A stretch of 64,000 nt of DNA from Prochlorococcus marinus str. GP2 (GTDB lineage Bacteria; Cyanobacteriota; Cyanobacteriia; PCC-6307; Cyanobiaceae), in contig NZ_JNAH01000003.1 of the NCBI RefSeq assembly GCF_000759885.1, positions 186,001 through 250,000 on the forward strand, written 5' to 3'. The notes under the pieces are model-generated. The model was not told the origin of the DNA. It searched no databases and saw only the letters and a list, made by a program, of their open reading frames with translations. This document shows positions 49,554 to 58,361 of this stretch, piece after piece (the first letter of the stretch is position 1; the number at the start of each line of letters is the position of its first letter). Both the position numbers and the translations under genes were made by a program.

Positions 49554-51176
49554 CTAAATCTTTTTTTTATGAACTTGAAATTTATTAACTTTCAAGCATT
49601 TTGTAAGTAAAAAATAAATAGCAAAAAAAGTTAGAGATCCAAATATTAAAAATAAAATTTCTCCGAAATTTGAATTAAAGTTATTTGTTGTTTTAAAAAT
49701 ATTAAAACAAAGCATGCTATCTATTAATGATGCTAGTGACATGAGTATAACTTTTCTTACTAAATCTAAGTTAGGCAAATTTATATTTTCATTTCGCAGA
49801 TTGAAAGAAAGAAAAATACAAACTAAAAAGTTTACTATTACAGTAGATAAAATTATTCCTACAACTCCAAAATTGTATGGTGAAAGATTTTCAAAATTCT
49901 TAATCGGTGCACCAATTAAAAGCCAATCAAAAAAAATATTAAATATTATTCCAGCAAATGAGATTTTAAAAGGGAATTTTGTTTTTTCTATTGAGTAGTA
50001 AGTCCTTACTAATAAATCCCTACAAAGATAAAAAGGTATGCCAACGGCATAAGCAATTAATATATTCTTCACTTTTAGACTCGCTGAATAATCAAAAGCC
50101 CCTCTTTGAAAAATTAATTCTACTATTTGATTATTAAATGTTATGAAAAATCCGGTTAAAAAAATAGTTGTCAAGAAACAGTACTCTACCCCAGATATCA
50201 ATTGTTTTTGGAGGCCTCTATTATCTTGTTCACTTCTAAATTTTGAGAATTTTGGAAGTAATGGCAAAATCAAAGAGTTAGATAATATGCCTAATGGGGC
50301 TTGTATCAGAAAGTTTCCGTATGCTAGTCCCGATGCTGCTCCTTGAAAACTTGAAGCGAAAAACATATCGATAAAAACATTAATTTGACTGAGACCTGAT
50401 GAGATAGATGCTGGAATAATTAGTTTAAAAATCCTCTTTTCTTCATCATTAAATAATTGGAAGTTTGACTCTAGTATCAAAAGACCGATTTTATTTATTT
50501 CCGCAATTTGAATAACAAACTGAATTAAAGTTCCTGTCAAAGTTGCAAAAGCAAGTAATCCCGTATAAGTAAAGAAATGAGAATATTCATTTTCTTGGTT
50601 GAAAATCCAACTTAATAAAATAAAAAAAATAGTGGTTAGACTAGTTATTGCTGGACTTATACTTGATAAAAAGAATTTTTTTTGGGAATTTAAGGCGCCA
50701 AAGCTTAAACCTATGAAGCCAGATAATGGAATACAAGGCGTAAGTATTTTTAATTGATAAGTTGCAATAGATTTAGCTTCATAACTTAAATTGGGGGCTA
50801 GTAATTCAATTAATAATCTGGAATTAAAATAAATCAATATAGCTAAACCAAATAATAATATTGAAAGTTTTATACTTACTTGAGTTAAAACAATCCCTCC
50901 ATTTTTTTTGTTAAGAGGAGTTAGAACTGCAACGACTGCGTTATGTAGGGGACCATTAATCCCTCCAACGATTATTAGCAAAAAACCAGGAATTATATAG
51001 GCATAATTAAATGCGTCGTATGTTACCCCAACTCCAAAAGCAGCGGCTATAGATATTTGTCTTATGCATCCAGCTAATTTACTAAGACTAGTACCAAACG
51101 AAATAGAAAAAACATTATTTTTTAAAAACGAATGCATTTGGATTTGTCTAAATTTTTCAAGAAGTTTAAGTTTCAA
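49554..51176 (-). CDS. murJ: Lipid II flippase MurJ
   Basis: A 540-residue polytopic membrane protein with about 14 hydrophobic segments of the MviN/MurJ family (MOP superfamily). The N-terminal SFGTSLSKLAGCIRQISIAAAFGVG and YIIPGFLLIIVGGINGPLHNAVV segments, and YGNFLIQAPLGILSNSLILPLLPKFS in the middle, are characteristic. It flips lipid-linked peptidoglycan precursor across the inner membrane. It is divergent from sfsA. Confidence 0.93.
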   Translation of the reverse strand: MKLKLLEKFRQIQMHSFLKNNVFSISFGTSLSKLAGCIRQISIAAAFGVGVTYDAFNYAYIIPGFLLIIVGGINGPLHNAVVAVLTPLNKKNGGIVLTQVSIKLSILLFGLAILIYFNSRLLIELLAPNLSYEAKSIATYQLKILTPCIPLSGFIGLSFGALNSQKKFFLSSISPAITSLTTIFFILLSWIFNQENEYSHFFTYTGLLAFATLTGTLIQFVIQIAEINKIGLLILESNFQLFNDEEKRIFKLIIPASISSGLSQINVFIDMFFASSFQGAASGLAYGNFLIQAPLGILSNSLILPLLPKFSKFRSEQDNRGLQKQLISGVEYCFLTTIFLTGFFITFNNQIVELIFQRGAFDYSASLKVKNILIAYAVGIPFYLCRDLLVRTYYSIEKTKFPFKISFAGIIFNIFFDWLLIGAPIKNFENLSPYNFGVVGIILSTVIVNFLVCIFLSFNLRNENINLPNLDLVRKVILMSLASLIDSMLCFNIFKTTNNFNSNFGEILFLIFGSLTFFAIYFLLTKCLKVNKFQVHKKKI

Positions 51177-51207
51177 TTATATTTGATTTTTAACTAACGA
51201 CATATTT

Positions 51208-51948
51208 ATGAATGATCGGATAATTGAATTTGATCCATTAATCGAAGGGGTTTTAATTAAGAGGTATAAAAGGTTTCTTGCAGATATAAAATTAGAGAGT
51301 GGAGATATAGTAACTGCTCATTGTGCTAATACAGGCCCAATGAAGGGACTTTTGAGTGAGGGAGCTAAAGTAAGAATAAGTTATTCCCCTTCTCCAAAAA
51401 GAAAATTACCTTTTACTTGGGAACAGATATGTGTTTCCAATTCTAAAAATGATGAGGTTTGGGTGGGAATTAATACTTTATTCGCAAATAAATTAATCAA
51501 AAAGGTTATTGAGAAAAATTTTCTAAAAGAATTCATTGGAGAAATAGAGACAATTAAATCTGAAGTTCCCTATGGAAAAGATAAAAAAAGCAGAATTGAC
51601 TTTTTTTTAACTCCAAAATCTTCAAATCCTGATAAACGTAACATTTACATCGAGGTTAAAAATACGACTTGGATTAAAGAAAATATAGCTCTTTTCCCAG
51701 ATACAGTAACGAAAAGAGGGCAAAAACACCTTATGGAATTAAAGGAATTAATACCTGAAAGTAAAAGTGTTTTAATACTATGTATGACGAGAAAAGACGC
51801 TTGTTTCTTTGCCCCTGGAGATGAAGCAGATCCCTTATATGGCAATCTTTTTAGAGAATCTTTAAGTGTAGGAATGATAACAATCCCATGTTCTTTTGAA
51901 TTTCATAAAGACCACGTATCATGGAATGGAATTAAACCTTTGAAATAA
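51208..51948 (+). CDS. sfsA: SfsA family protein
   Basis: A 246-residue protein of the SfsA family, first described as a sugar-fermentation stimulation factor in Escherichia coli and carrying a nuclease-like fold. Motifs are [18 protein letters not shown] near residue 36, the RIDFFLTPK and [10 protein letters not shown] segments with acidic residues resembling a PD-(D/E)xK core, and [18 protein letters not shown]. Role in this organism not established. Confidence 0.92.
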   Translation: MNDRIIEFDPLIEGVLIKRYKRFLADIKLESGDIVTAHCANTGPMKGLLSEGAKVRISYSPSPKRKLPFTWEQICVSNSKNDEVWVGINTLFANKLIKKVIEKNFLKEFIGEIETIKSEVPYGKDKKSRIDFFLTPKSSNPDKRNIYIEVKNTTWIKENIALFPDTVTKRGQKHLMELKELIPESKSVLILCMTRKDACFFAPGDEADPLYGNLFRESLSVGMITIPCSFEFHKDHVSWNGIKPLK

Positions 51949-52031
51949 ATAAAAAACTTGATATTTTGAAATCCAAAAAAAATAATTTTTCAATTTAACA
52001 AATAATTTTTTAGGGTGCAACTATAAAAATG

Positions 52032-52045
52032 GTATAAACAACTAC
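52032..52045 (+). promoter_or_regulatory. NtcA-binding site in the amt1 promoter
   Basis: A perfect GTA-N8-TAC box. TAAATT at 52069-52074 provides a TAN3T -10 element 23 bases farther on. This is the classical class II NtcA-activated promoter, consistent with amt induction under nitrogen limitation. Confidence 0.8.
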
Positions 52046-52087
52046 TAGACACGGATAAGTTTTTTGAATAAATTTAAATTTGAAAGG

Positions 52088-52109
52088 AAACAGCACAAAC
52101 TGTTTTTTT
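52088..52109 (+). promoter_or_regulatory. Short terminator-like hairpin in the amt1 leader
   Basis: AAACAG (52088-52093) pairs with CTGTTT (52100-52105), followed by T residues to 52109. It lies downstream of the predicted transcription start and 19 bases before the ATG. It is weak, but could act as an attenuator or leader structure. Confidence 0.35.
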
Positions 52110-52128
52110 GCAGATCTAATTTTTTTTT

Positions 52129-53589
52129 ATGACCACTGCTTTGCAAACGCCTCAAAGGCGCTCTAGGTCCAAACTTCAAGATGCAAGTCTTGTTAATGGA
52201 CCTATGCTCCTTTTGAGGAGTATTCGAGGATTTAGTTCAAACCGCTCTATGTTGTGGCTTGCAACTGTTCCCCTAGCTTTGTTTGGTTTAGGTATTTTTA
52301 ATCTTTCAGCTCACGCAGCTGATTTACCTGAGTTGAATGCAGCTTTTCTTGCTAACAATTTATGGCTTTTGATCGCTACTATTCTAGTGATCTTTATGAA
52401 CGCCGGTTTCGCTATGGTTGAGGCAGGTATGTGCCGTTCTAAGAACGCTGTTAACATCCTTGCTAAAAACCTCTTTGTATTCGCTCTAGCTGTAACTTCT
52501 TATTGGTTTATCGGCTATTCATTAATGTACGGAGGAAGTGTTGCTGACGGATGGCTTTATTTTGGAGGCCTATTTTTTGATCCAACAGTTACTGCAGATA
52601 TGGTAACTGATGCTGGGTTAGTTCCAACTGTTGATTTCTTGTTCCAGTCTGCATTTGCAGGAACTGCGGCAACTATCGTTTCCGGTCTTGTTGCTGAAAG
52701 AGTTAAATTTGGAGAATTTGTTGTTTTTGCTATTGTATTAACTGCATTTATATATCCAATTGCTGGTAGCTGGAAATGGAATGGTGGTTGGCTTGATTCT
52801 TTAGGTTTTGTTGATTTTGCTGGTTCTTCAATTGTTCACTCAGTTGGAGCATGGGCAGGTCTTGTAGGAGCTATGCTTCTTGGACCAAGAATTGGCAAAT
52901 ACTCTGATGGAAAACCACAGGCTATGCCAGGTCACAACATGGCCATAGCTACTTTGGGTGCATTAGTTCTATGGATAGGTTGGTATGGATTTAACCCCGG
53001 TTCTCAACTTGCTATGGACCAATGGGTTCCATATGTTGCTGTAACAACTACTTTGGCAGCAGCAGCTGGAGCTATTGGAGCAACTATTGTTTCAACATTA
53101 ACTTCTGGTAAGCCTGACCTTACAATGATTATTAACGGAATCCTTGCTGGTTTAGTTAGTATCACTGCTGGTTGTGGCGATATGACACTTGCTGGAGCCT
53201 GGTTTGCAGGACTAGTTGGTGGAATTATCGTTGTATTCTCTGTTGCAGCTCTTGATGCTGCTGAGATAGACGACCCTGTTGGTGCATTCTCTGTTCACGG
53301 AGTTTGTGGTGTATGGGGTACTGTAGTTATCGGTCTATGGGGTACAGCTGTTCAAGGAGATGGTGCTGGTATGGGATTGTTCAATGGTGGAGGTATTAAC
53401 CTTCTTCTTGTTCAAGCTCTTGGTGCAGCAGCATATGCTATTTGGACACTAGTTACTTGTTGGATTGCTTGGTCTGTAATTGGAGGATTATTCGGTGGAA
53501 TCCGAGTATCTGAAGAGGAAGAGACTCAAGGCCTAGATATAGGAGAGCACGGAATGGAAGCATATCCAGACTTTGCATCTGCTAAATAA
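52129..53589 (+). CDS. amt1: Ammonium transporter Amt1
   Basis: A 486-residue Amt/MEP/Rh transporter. A basic N-terminal stretch and a signal-like segment (about 42-63) precede the family core. Core motifs are NNLWLLIATILVIFMNAGFAMVEAGM near residue 76, VDFAGSSIVHSVGAWAGLVGAM with a pore histidine, and DDPVGAFSVHGVCGVWG with the second pore histidine. About eleven to twelve helices. The upstream NtcA site and downstream terminator frame it as a single nitrogen-regulated unit. Codon use is richer in preferred codons than nearby genes. Confidence 0.97.
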   Translation: MTTALQTPQRRSRSKLQDASLVNGPMLLLRSIRGFSSNRSMLWLATVPLALFGLGIFNLSAHAADLPELNAAFLANNLWLLIATILVIFMNAGFAMVEAGMCRSKNAVNILAKNLFVFALAVTSYWFIGYSLMYGGSVADGWLYFGGLFFDPTVTADMVTDAGLVPTVDFLFQSAFAGTAATIVSGLVAERVKFGEFVVFAIVLTAFIYPIAGSWKWNGGWLDSLGFVDFAGSSIVHSVGAWAGLVGAMLLGPRIGKYSDGKPQAMPGHNMAIATLGALVLWIGWYGFNPGSQLAMDQWVPYVAVTTTLAAAAGAIGATIVSTLTSGKPDLTMIINGILAGLVSITAGCGDMTLAGAWFAGLVGGIIVVFSVAALDAAEIDDPVGAFSVHGVCGVWGTVVIGLWGTAVQGDGAGMGLFNGGGINLLLVQALGAAAYAIWTLVTCWIAWSVIGGLFGGIRVSEEEETQGLDIGEHGMEAYPDFASAK

Positions 53590-53610
53590 TCAAATTTAAA
53601 ATTTACTTTA

Positions 53611-53640
53611 GAAACCTGACTTATGTCAGGTTTCTTTTTT
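53611..53640 (+). terminator. amt1 intrinsic terminator
   Basis: GAAACCTGAC and GTCAGGTTTC form a 10-base-pair stem with a TTAT loop, followed by a T tract. It lies 21 bases after the amt1 stop. Confidence 0.92.
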
Positions 53641-53677
53641 TTTACGAAAATTATTTGAAATGTTGTAATATCAAAAG

Positions 53678-54874
53678 ATGGATACACAAGCTTTTAGAAG
53701 GTCCCTTCATCATTCTGATAGATATAATAGAAGAGGCTTTGATTCTCCAACAAAAAGAGCTCAAGCTTTAGAAGAAGCTTATCAAAGTGATCTGATAAGT
53801 TCTATAAGAGATAATGGTTTTACTTATACTAAAGGCAGGTTAAACATTAAGTTGGCTCAAGCCTTCGGGTTTTGTTGGGGTGTTGAAAGAGCTGTAGCAA
53901 TGGCTTATGAGACTAGAAGACATTACCCTAATGAGAATATTTGGATAACAAACGAAATAATTCATAATCCCTCAGTTAACGATCATTTAAGGAAAATGAA
54001 TGTAAAATTCATTTCAGCTAAAAATGGAATTAAAGATTTTTCGTTAGTTTCTAATGGTGATGTAGTTATTCTGCCTGCTTTCGGAGCTACTGTTCAAGAG
54101 ATGAAACTCCTTCATGAGAAAGGTTGTCATATCATAGATACAACTTGTCCATGGGTTTCTAAGGTTTGGCATACTGTGGAGAAACATAAAAAACATGTTT
54201 TCACATCCATAATCCATGGAAAATTTAAGCATGAGGAGACTCTTGCTACTAGTTCATTTGCAGATAAATATTTAGTTGTACTTGATCTAGAAGAAGCAAA
54301 TTATGTATCTGAATACATTATGGGTAGAGGTAATAGAAAAGAATTTATGAACAAATTTGCTAAAGCTTGTTCTAATGGATTCGATCCTGATCAAGATTTA
54401 GATAGAGTGGGAGTTGCTAACCAGACAACTATGCTTAAAAGTGAGACTGAAGAAATTGGAAAAGTTTTTGAAAGAACGATGTTAAAAAAATTCGGACCAG
54501 AAAACTTAAATAGCCACTTCTTAGCTTTTAATACTATTTGTGATGCAACTGAAGAAAGACAAGATGCAATGTTCTCTTTGGTTGATGAAGACCTTGATAT
54601 TCTTGTCGTTATTGGAGGCTTCAATTCTTCTAATACTACTCACTTACAAGAAATAGCAATTACTAAAAATATTTCCTCTTTTCATATAGATACGCCAGAG
54701 AGGATATCAGTTGAAGAAAACTCAATATTACATAAGCCCCTAGGATCAGATTTAGAACTTAAAAAGAATTTTTTACCCAGTGGAAAAATTAATGTTGGAA
54801 TTACCTCAGGTGCATCAACTCCTGATAAAGTTGTCGCAGATGTTATTGAGAAGTTAGTTGATATTGCTTCTTAA
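53678..54874 (+). CDS. ispH: 4-hydroxy-3-methylbut-2-enyl diphosphate reductase
   Basis: A 398-residue IspH (LytB) of the longer cyanobacterial/plastid type, making IPP and DMAPP in the last MEP-pathway step for carotenoids, chlorophyll phytol and quinones. The three cluster cysteines are in [23 protein letters not shown] and [14 protein letters not shown]. The N-terminal 60-residue extension [15 protein letters not shown] is usual for this subgroup. Confidence 0.96.
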   Translation: MDTQAFRRSLHHSDRYNRRGFDSPTKRAQALEEAYQSDLISSIRDNGFTYTKGRLNIKLAQAFGFCWGVERAVAMAYETRRHYPNENIWITNEIIHNPSVNDHLRKMNVKFISAKNGIKDFSLVSNGDVVILPAFGATVQEMKLLHEKGCHIIDTTCPWVSKVWHTVEKHKKHVFTSIIHGKFKHEETLATSSFADKYLVVLDLEEANYVSEYIMGRGNRKEFMNKFAKACSNGFDPDQDLDRVGVANQTTMLKSETEEIGKVFERTMLKKFGPENLNSHFLAFNTICDATEERQDAMFSLVDEDLDILVVIGGFNSSNTTHLQEIAITKNISSFHIDTPERISVEENSILHKPLGSDLELKKNFLPSGKINVGITSGASTPDKVVADVIEKLVDIAS

Positions 54875-54977
54875 ATTTTTTATTTGATTTATAACTTTAA
54901 TTATTTTTTTTAATTTATTAGTCAGATAATTCAAAATATCTACATTATTATTTAGAATAATAAAAAAATTATAAAGT

Positions 54978-55538
54978 ATGGAAGACAATTCACAAACTAA
55001 TCAGGTTCAAACTGCAAGTATGAATAGAACTAAAGCTCCCCAAAAAGTTGAAGTTGTAGTTGCTAATTCATCTTCAGGTTCAGAAGTTAATATACTTGGA
55101 GAGCTTTCAATTTTTGTTTTACGAATTGGTTTTTGTGCTTTGATGATTCATCATGGCTTAGAGAAACTTCAAGATCCTCAGGGTTTTGCTGAGTTTGTAG
55201 TTGGTAAGTATTTCCCATTTTTACCGGGAGATCCTGTCATTTGGACTTTTGGAGCGGCGATTACTCAATTAGTATGCCCAGTAGGGTTGGCTTTAGGGAT
55301 ATTTGCAAGGCTCTCTTCTCTAGGTCTTTTCTCCACTATGGCATTTGCTGTTTATTTTCATCTCCTAGATACTGGTCTAGAAGGTTTTCCCCTTGCAGTA
55401 GTTGAAGGACATAATTATGCCTTCGAATTGTCTTTCATATATGGGGCTATTTCTTTATACTTTCTATGTGCAGGTCCTGGTAGGCTTTCTTTATTTAGAA
55501 AGACTAATAAAATTACATATTATCCAAAATCAACTTAA
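54978..55538 (+). CDS. DoxX-family membrane protein
   Basis: A 186-residue protein with a polar 40-residue N-terminal part and about four hydrophobic segments. Landmarks are VLRIGFCALMIHHGLEKLQDPQGFAEF and QLVCPVGLALGIFARLSSLGL, the DoxX signature. The C-terminal FLCAGPGRLSLFRK is also typical. DoxX-like proteins are poorly understood, in part linked to redox stress. It lies 103 bases downstream of ispH and may be separate. Confidence 0.8.
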   Translation: MEDNSQTNQVQTASMNRTKAPQKVEVVVANSSSGSEVNILGELSIFVLRIGFCALMIHHGLEKLQDPQGFAEFVVGKYFPFLPGDPVIWTFGAAITQLVCPVGLALGIFARLSSLGLFSTMAFAVYFHLLDTGLEGFPLAVVEGHNYAFELSFIYGAISLYFLCAGPGRLSLFRKTNKITYYPKST

Positions 55539-55539
55539 C

Positions 55540-57093
55540 TTAATGCAAAAAATGCCTTTTTTGCGTAAATACCATTGAAATTCCTTTCGAATCGCACATA
55601 TCAATACTTTCTTGGTCTCTGAGACTACCTCCAGGTTGGATAATAGCTTTGATACCATACTCATGTGCAAGTTCGACAGTATCAGCAAAAGGTAAAAATC
55701 CATCGCTCGCCAAGACTGCATCAGAACATAAACTTCCCGCCGCTTTTAATGCAATTCTTGCGGCTCCAACTCTATTCATTTGTCCAGCTCCAATACCAAT
55801 GGTTTTTTGGCCTTTTGCAATAACAATTGCATTTGATTTCACGTGTTTACAAATTTTCCATGCAAAATTTAGATCAAAGTTTATTTGATTACTCGGAATA
55901 TTTCTAGTTACTGAAATCCAATTTTCATTTTTGTCTTCACTATCATCAGTATCCTGAACAAGTAATCCTCCCATAATGGATTTATTAGAAGTTTGATTCT
56001 TTTTAGGAAGCATATTTTTTGATAACTTTAGAATTCTTAAATTCTTTTTGATTTTTAAAATTTCTAGAGCTTCTTTATCAAAAGATGGAGCTACTACACA
56101 CTCTAAGAAAATATCTTTAAGTTTAATTGCGGTTTCAGTATCGACATTTGAATTAAAAGCAACTATTCCTCCAAATGCACTAACTGAATCACACTCTAAA
56201 GCGTTCAAAAATGCTTTAGAGGTAGAATCGCTTATAGATGCTCCACAAGGATTGTTGTGCTTTAAAATAACAGATGCAATAGTGTTTTCTTTGGGATTAA
56301 CTTTTTCTTCATAGCCGAATTCTAGAACTGTTGAGACGGCAGATTCAAGATCCAATAAATTGTTATAACTTAACTCTTTACCTTGTAATTGTTCTGCTGA
56401 GTTCCATCCAATATTACTGAGACCATACCAAAAAGCCTTTTGATGAGGATTTTCCCCGTATCTTAAGGTTTTGATAAGTGGATAAGATTCAATATATTTG
56501 GAGGATTCAAAACCTTTTTCTTTTCTTATCCAATTAGATATTGCAGTGTCATAGTCTGCTGTATGTTGGAAAGCTTCAAGGGCTAATTTTGCTTTGTATG
56601 ACTCCTTTAAATTACCTTTTTTACTTTCTTCAAGAAAATTTTGATACTGACTTGGATCGACTAAAACTGAAACGTCTTTATGATTTTTAGCTGCTGAACG
56701 AATCATTGATGGTCCTCCGATATCGATGTTTTCAATAGCTTCCTCCCATTTAGATCCGCTTTCTACAGTTTTTTTAAAAGGATATAAATTTACAACTACT
56801 AAATCAATTAATTCAAGATCATTAGCTTCTATATCTCTTTTATGTTCCTCATCAGTTCTTTTGGCTAATATTCCTCCGTGTATTTTTGGGTGCAAAGTTT
56901 TTACTCTTCCTCCAAGAATTTCAGGAGAATTAGTGAACTCTGTAACTTTAATAACTGGAACTTTTGCCTCTATTAGATGTTTAGCAGTTCCTCCACTTGA
57001 TAGAATTTTATAATCAAATTTTTCAACCAACTCCATACAAAATTGGATTATATTTTTTTTATCAGAGACACTTACTAAAGCTAATGGTGACAT
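55540..57093 (-). CDS. purH: Bifunctional AICAR formyltransferase / IMP cyclohydrolase
   Basis: A 517-residue enzyme for the last two steps of purine synthesis. The N-terminal MGS-like cyclohydrolase domain starts LALVSVSDKKNIIQFCMELV and contains GGRVKTLHPKIHGG. The transformylase domain has LRYGENPHQKAFWYG, ILKHNNPCGAS and the catalytic-region GQMNRVGAARIALK. Full length. It is convergent with the DoxX gene, one base between stops. Confidence 0.97.
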   Translation of the reverse strand: MSPLALVSVSDKKNIIQFCMELVEKFDYKILSSGGTAKHLIEAKVPVIKVTEFTNSPEILGGRVKTLHPKIHGGILAKRTDEEHKRDIEANDLELIDLVVVNLYPFKKTVESGSKWEEAIENIDIGGPSMIRSAAKNHKDVSVLVDPSQYQNFLEESKKGNLKESYKAKLALEAFQHTADYDTAISNWIRKEKGFESSKYIESYPLIKTLRYGENPHQKAFWYGLSNIGWNSAEQLQGKELSYNNLLDLESAVSTVLEFGYEEKVNPKENTIASVILKHNNPCGASISDSTSKAFLNALECDSVSAFGGIVAFNSNVDTETAIKLKDIFLECVVAPSFDKEALEILKIKKNLRILKLSKNMLPKKNQTSNKSIMGGLLVQDTDDSEDKNENWISVTRNIPSNQINFDLNFAWKICKHVKSNAIVIAKGQKTIGIGAGQMNRVGAARIALKAAGSLCSDAVLASDGFLPFADTVELAHEYGIKAIIQPGGSLRDQESIDMCDSKGISMVFTQKRHFLH

Positions 57094-57126
57094 TATGGGA
57101 AAGTTAACTTACTTAAGAATATAAAC

Positions 57127-57744
57127 ATGAAATATGACATCGATCATGAATTTGTCTCGATTAGCTCTCAAACTGCAACTCATAGAATTATTTTGATGCA
57201 TGGTTGGGGAGCTGATTCAGATGACCTTTTAATATTTGGTAAGGAGTTGAGAGAAAAAATAAATCTTGATTTTGAGGTAATTTCTTTGAGGGCTCCTGGA
57301 TTACATCCAAGTGGTCAGGGAAGACAGTGGTATGGATTATACCCACATGATTGGAACGGAGCTGAGGTGGAAGTAAATAGACTTTTAGTTACATTAAAAA
57401 AATTTGATACTGATCAGATTCCATTAAAAAAAACAATTTTGTTGGGTTTCTCTCAGGGGGCGGCAATGGCGATTGATGCAGGATTGAAATTAAATTTTGG
57501 ATTAATTGTTGCTTGTAGTGGTTATCCTCACCCCAACTGGTTCCCAGGAGAAAAATGCTCACCATTAATCATTAGTCATGGTTTATTCGATGACGTCGTG
57601 CCCATAGATGCTTCTAGGATTATTTATGAAAAGGTAAAAAGTAAGTCTTCTGAATTATGTGAATTATTAGAATTCCATGGATTTCATCAAATCGATTCCA
57701 ATTTAATTAATCTTATTAGTTCAAATATAAGTAATATTTTTTAA
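57127..57744 (+). CDS. Carboxylesterase/phospholipase-like alpha/beta hydrolase
   Basis: A 205-residue alpha/beta hydrolase of the acyl-protein thioesterase/carboxylesterase 2 group. The nucleophile elbow is LLGFSQGAAMAIDAG (GFSQG), the aspartate lies in LIISHGLFDDVVPI, and the histidine in LEFHGFHQID. An HGWGADSDDL oxyanion segment is near the N-terminus. It ends overlapping the convergent DUF3155 gene by four bases. Natural substrate unknown. Confidence 0.85.
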   Translation: MKYDIDHEFVSISSQTATHRIILMHGWGADSDDLLIFGKELREKINLDFEVISLRAPGLHPSGQGRQWYGLYPHDWNGAEVEVNRLLVTLKKFDTDQIPLKKTILLGFSQGAAMAIDAGLKLNFGLIVACSGYPHPNWFPGEKCSPLIISHGLFDDVVPIDASRIIYEKVKSKSSELCELLEFHGFHQIDSNLINLISSNISNIF

Positions 57745-58109
57745 ACAAAAGCATATTCGTATTCTTCAATCTCTTCCCAATCATCTGCGGTAAGTTCAAG
57801 ACCTTCAAATATTTTTTCTTCTCCAATTCCTTCAACTACAACTTTTAATGATGGAAATAAAAAATGATTTTCTTCAGCATATTGGGCACTAAATAAGCCT
57901 TTTTCACCCCAGAAAAACCTATCAGTAGTATGTTCATTTCTTCGAACGTTAAAAACTGAAGGAGCAGATAATTCATTTTCAGCTATGAATCTTCTTGCAG
58001 CAGTAACTGGTTTATGTTTGCCAGTTTCGATATGATAAATAGGTACATGTGCCATTACTCTTTGGCCAGCCAATCTTCTTCTGCTGATTCTTTTTCTTTT
58101 TTTTGACAT
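57741..58109 (-). CDS. DUF3155-like cyanobacterial protein
   Basis: A 122-residue protein with a very basic N-terminus (SKKRKRISRRRLAGQRVMAHVPIYHIETGKHKPVTAARRFI) and an acidic C-terminus ending EEIEEYEYAFV. It matches the cyanobacterial DUF3155 family. The basic end suggests nucleic-acid binding. A CAGGAGT ribosome-binding site precedes the ATG. The 5' region is shared with the structured spacer described separately. Function unknown. Confidence 0.8.
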   Translation of the reverse strand: MSKKRKRISRRRLAGQRVMAHVPIYHIETGKHKPVTAARRFIAENELSAPSVFNVRRNEHTTDRFFWGEKGLFSAQYAEENHFLFPSLKVVVEGIGEEKIFEGLELTADDWEEIEEYEYAFV

Positions 58110-58136
58110 TGATTGGTACTCCTGAAATTATTAATG

Positions 58137-58278
58137 AGATTAGTCTTATTTATATTTACTAATCTTATATATGTGATTTTAAATTCACTTCAAATTACAT
58201 AGAGGACCCATCAACCCCTGATGTAGCTTAAAATATGATTAAATAATCATATTTAAGGCTGGCTAAAGTCAGACCTCT
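58137..58278. other. Candidate structured RNA or multi-palindrome regulatory element
   Basis: Within the 252-base spacer between two divergent genes, AGAGG (58201-58205) and CCTCT (58274-58278) close a region holding three hairpins. These are CATCA/TGATG with loop ACCCC (58209-58223), a 10-base-pair AAATATGATT/AATCATATTT with loop AAAT (58231-58254), and CTGGC/GTCAG with loop TAAA (58259-58272). An extra 8-base inverted repeat, AGATTAGT/ACTAATCT, lies at 58137-58165. The fold is cloverleaf-like and possible on both strands, but it is not a tRNA. No known family was recognised. Confidence 0.5.
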
Positions 58279-58361
58279 TTATATATCTTAATACTTTTTT
58301 CATATTTTACAAGCCCTTTTTCAAGTTTTTTTTAAAAAAATTTCTCTAAATTTCATTAATT

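Noticed and set aside
58201-58278. Possible tRNA in the DUF3155-kinase spacer
   Set aside because: The fold is cloverleaf-like but the arm lengths, lack of TTC-type T-loop and lack of a 7-base acceptor rule out a tRNA.
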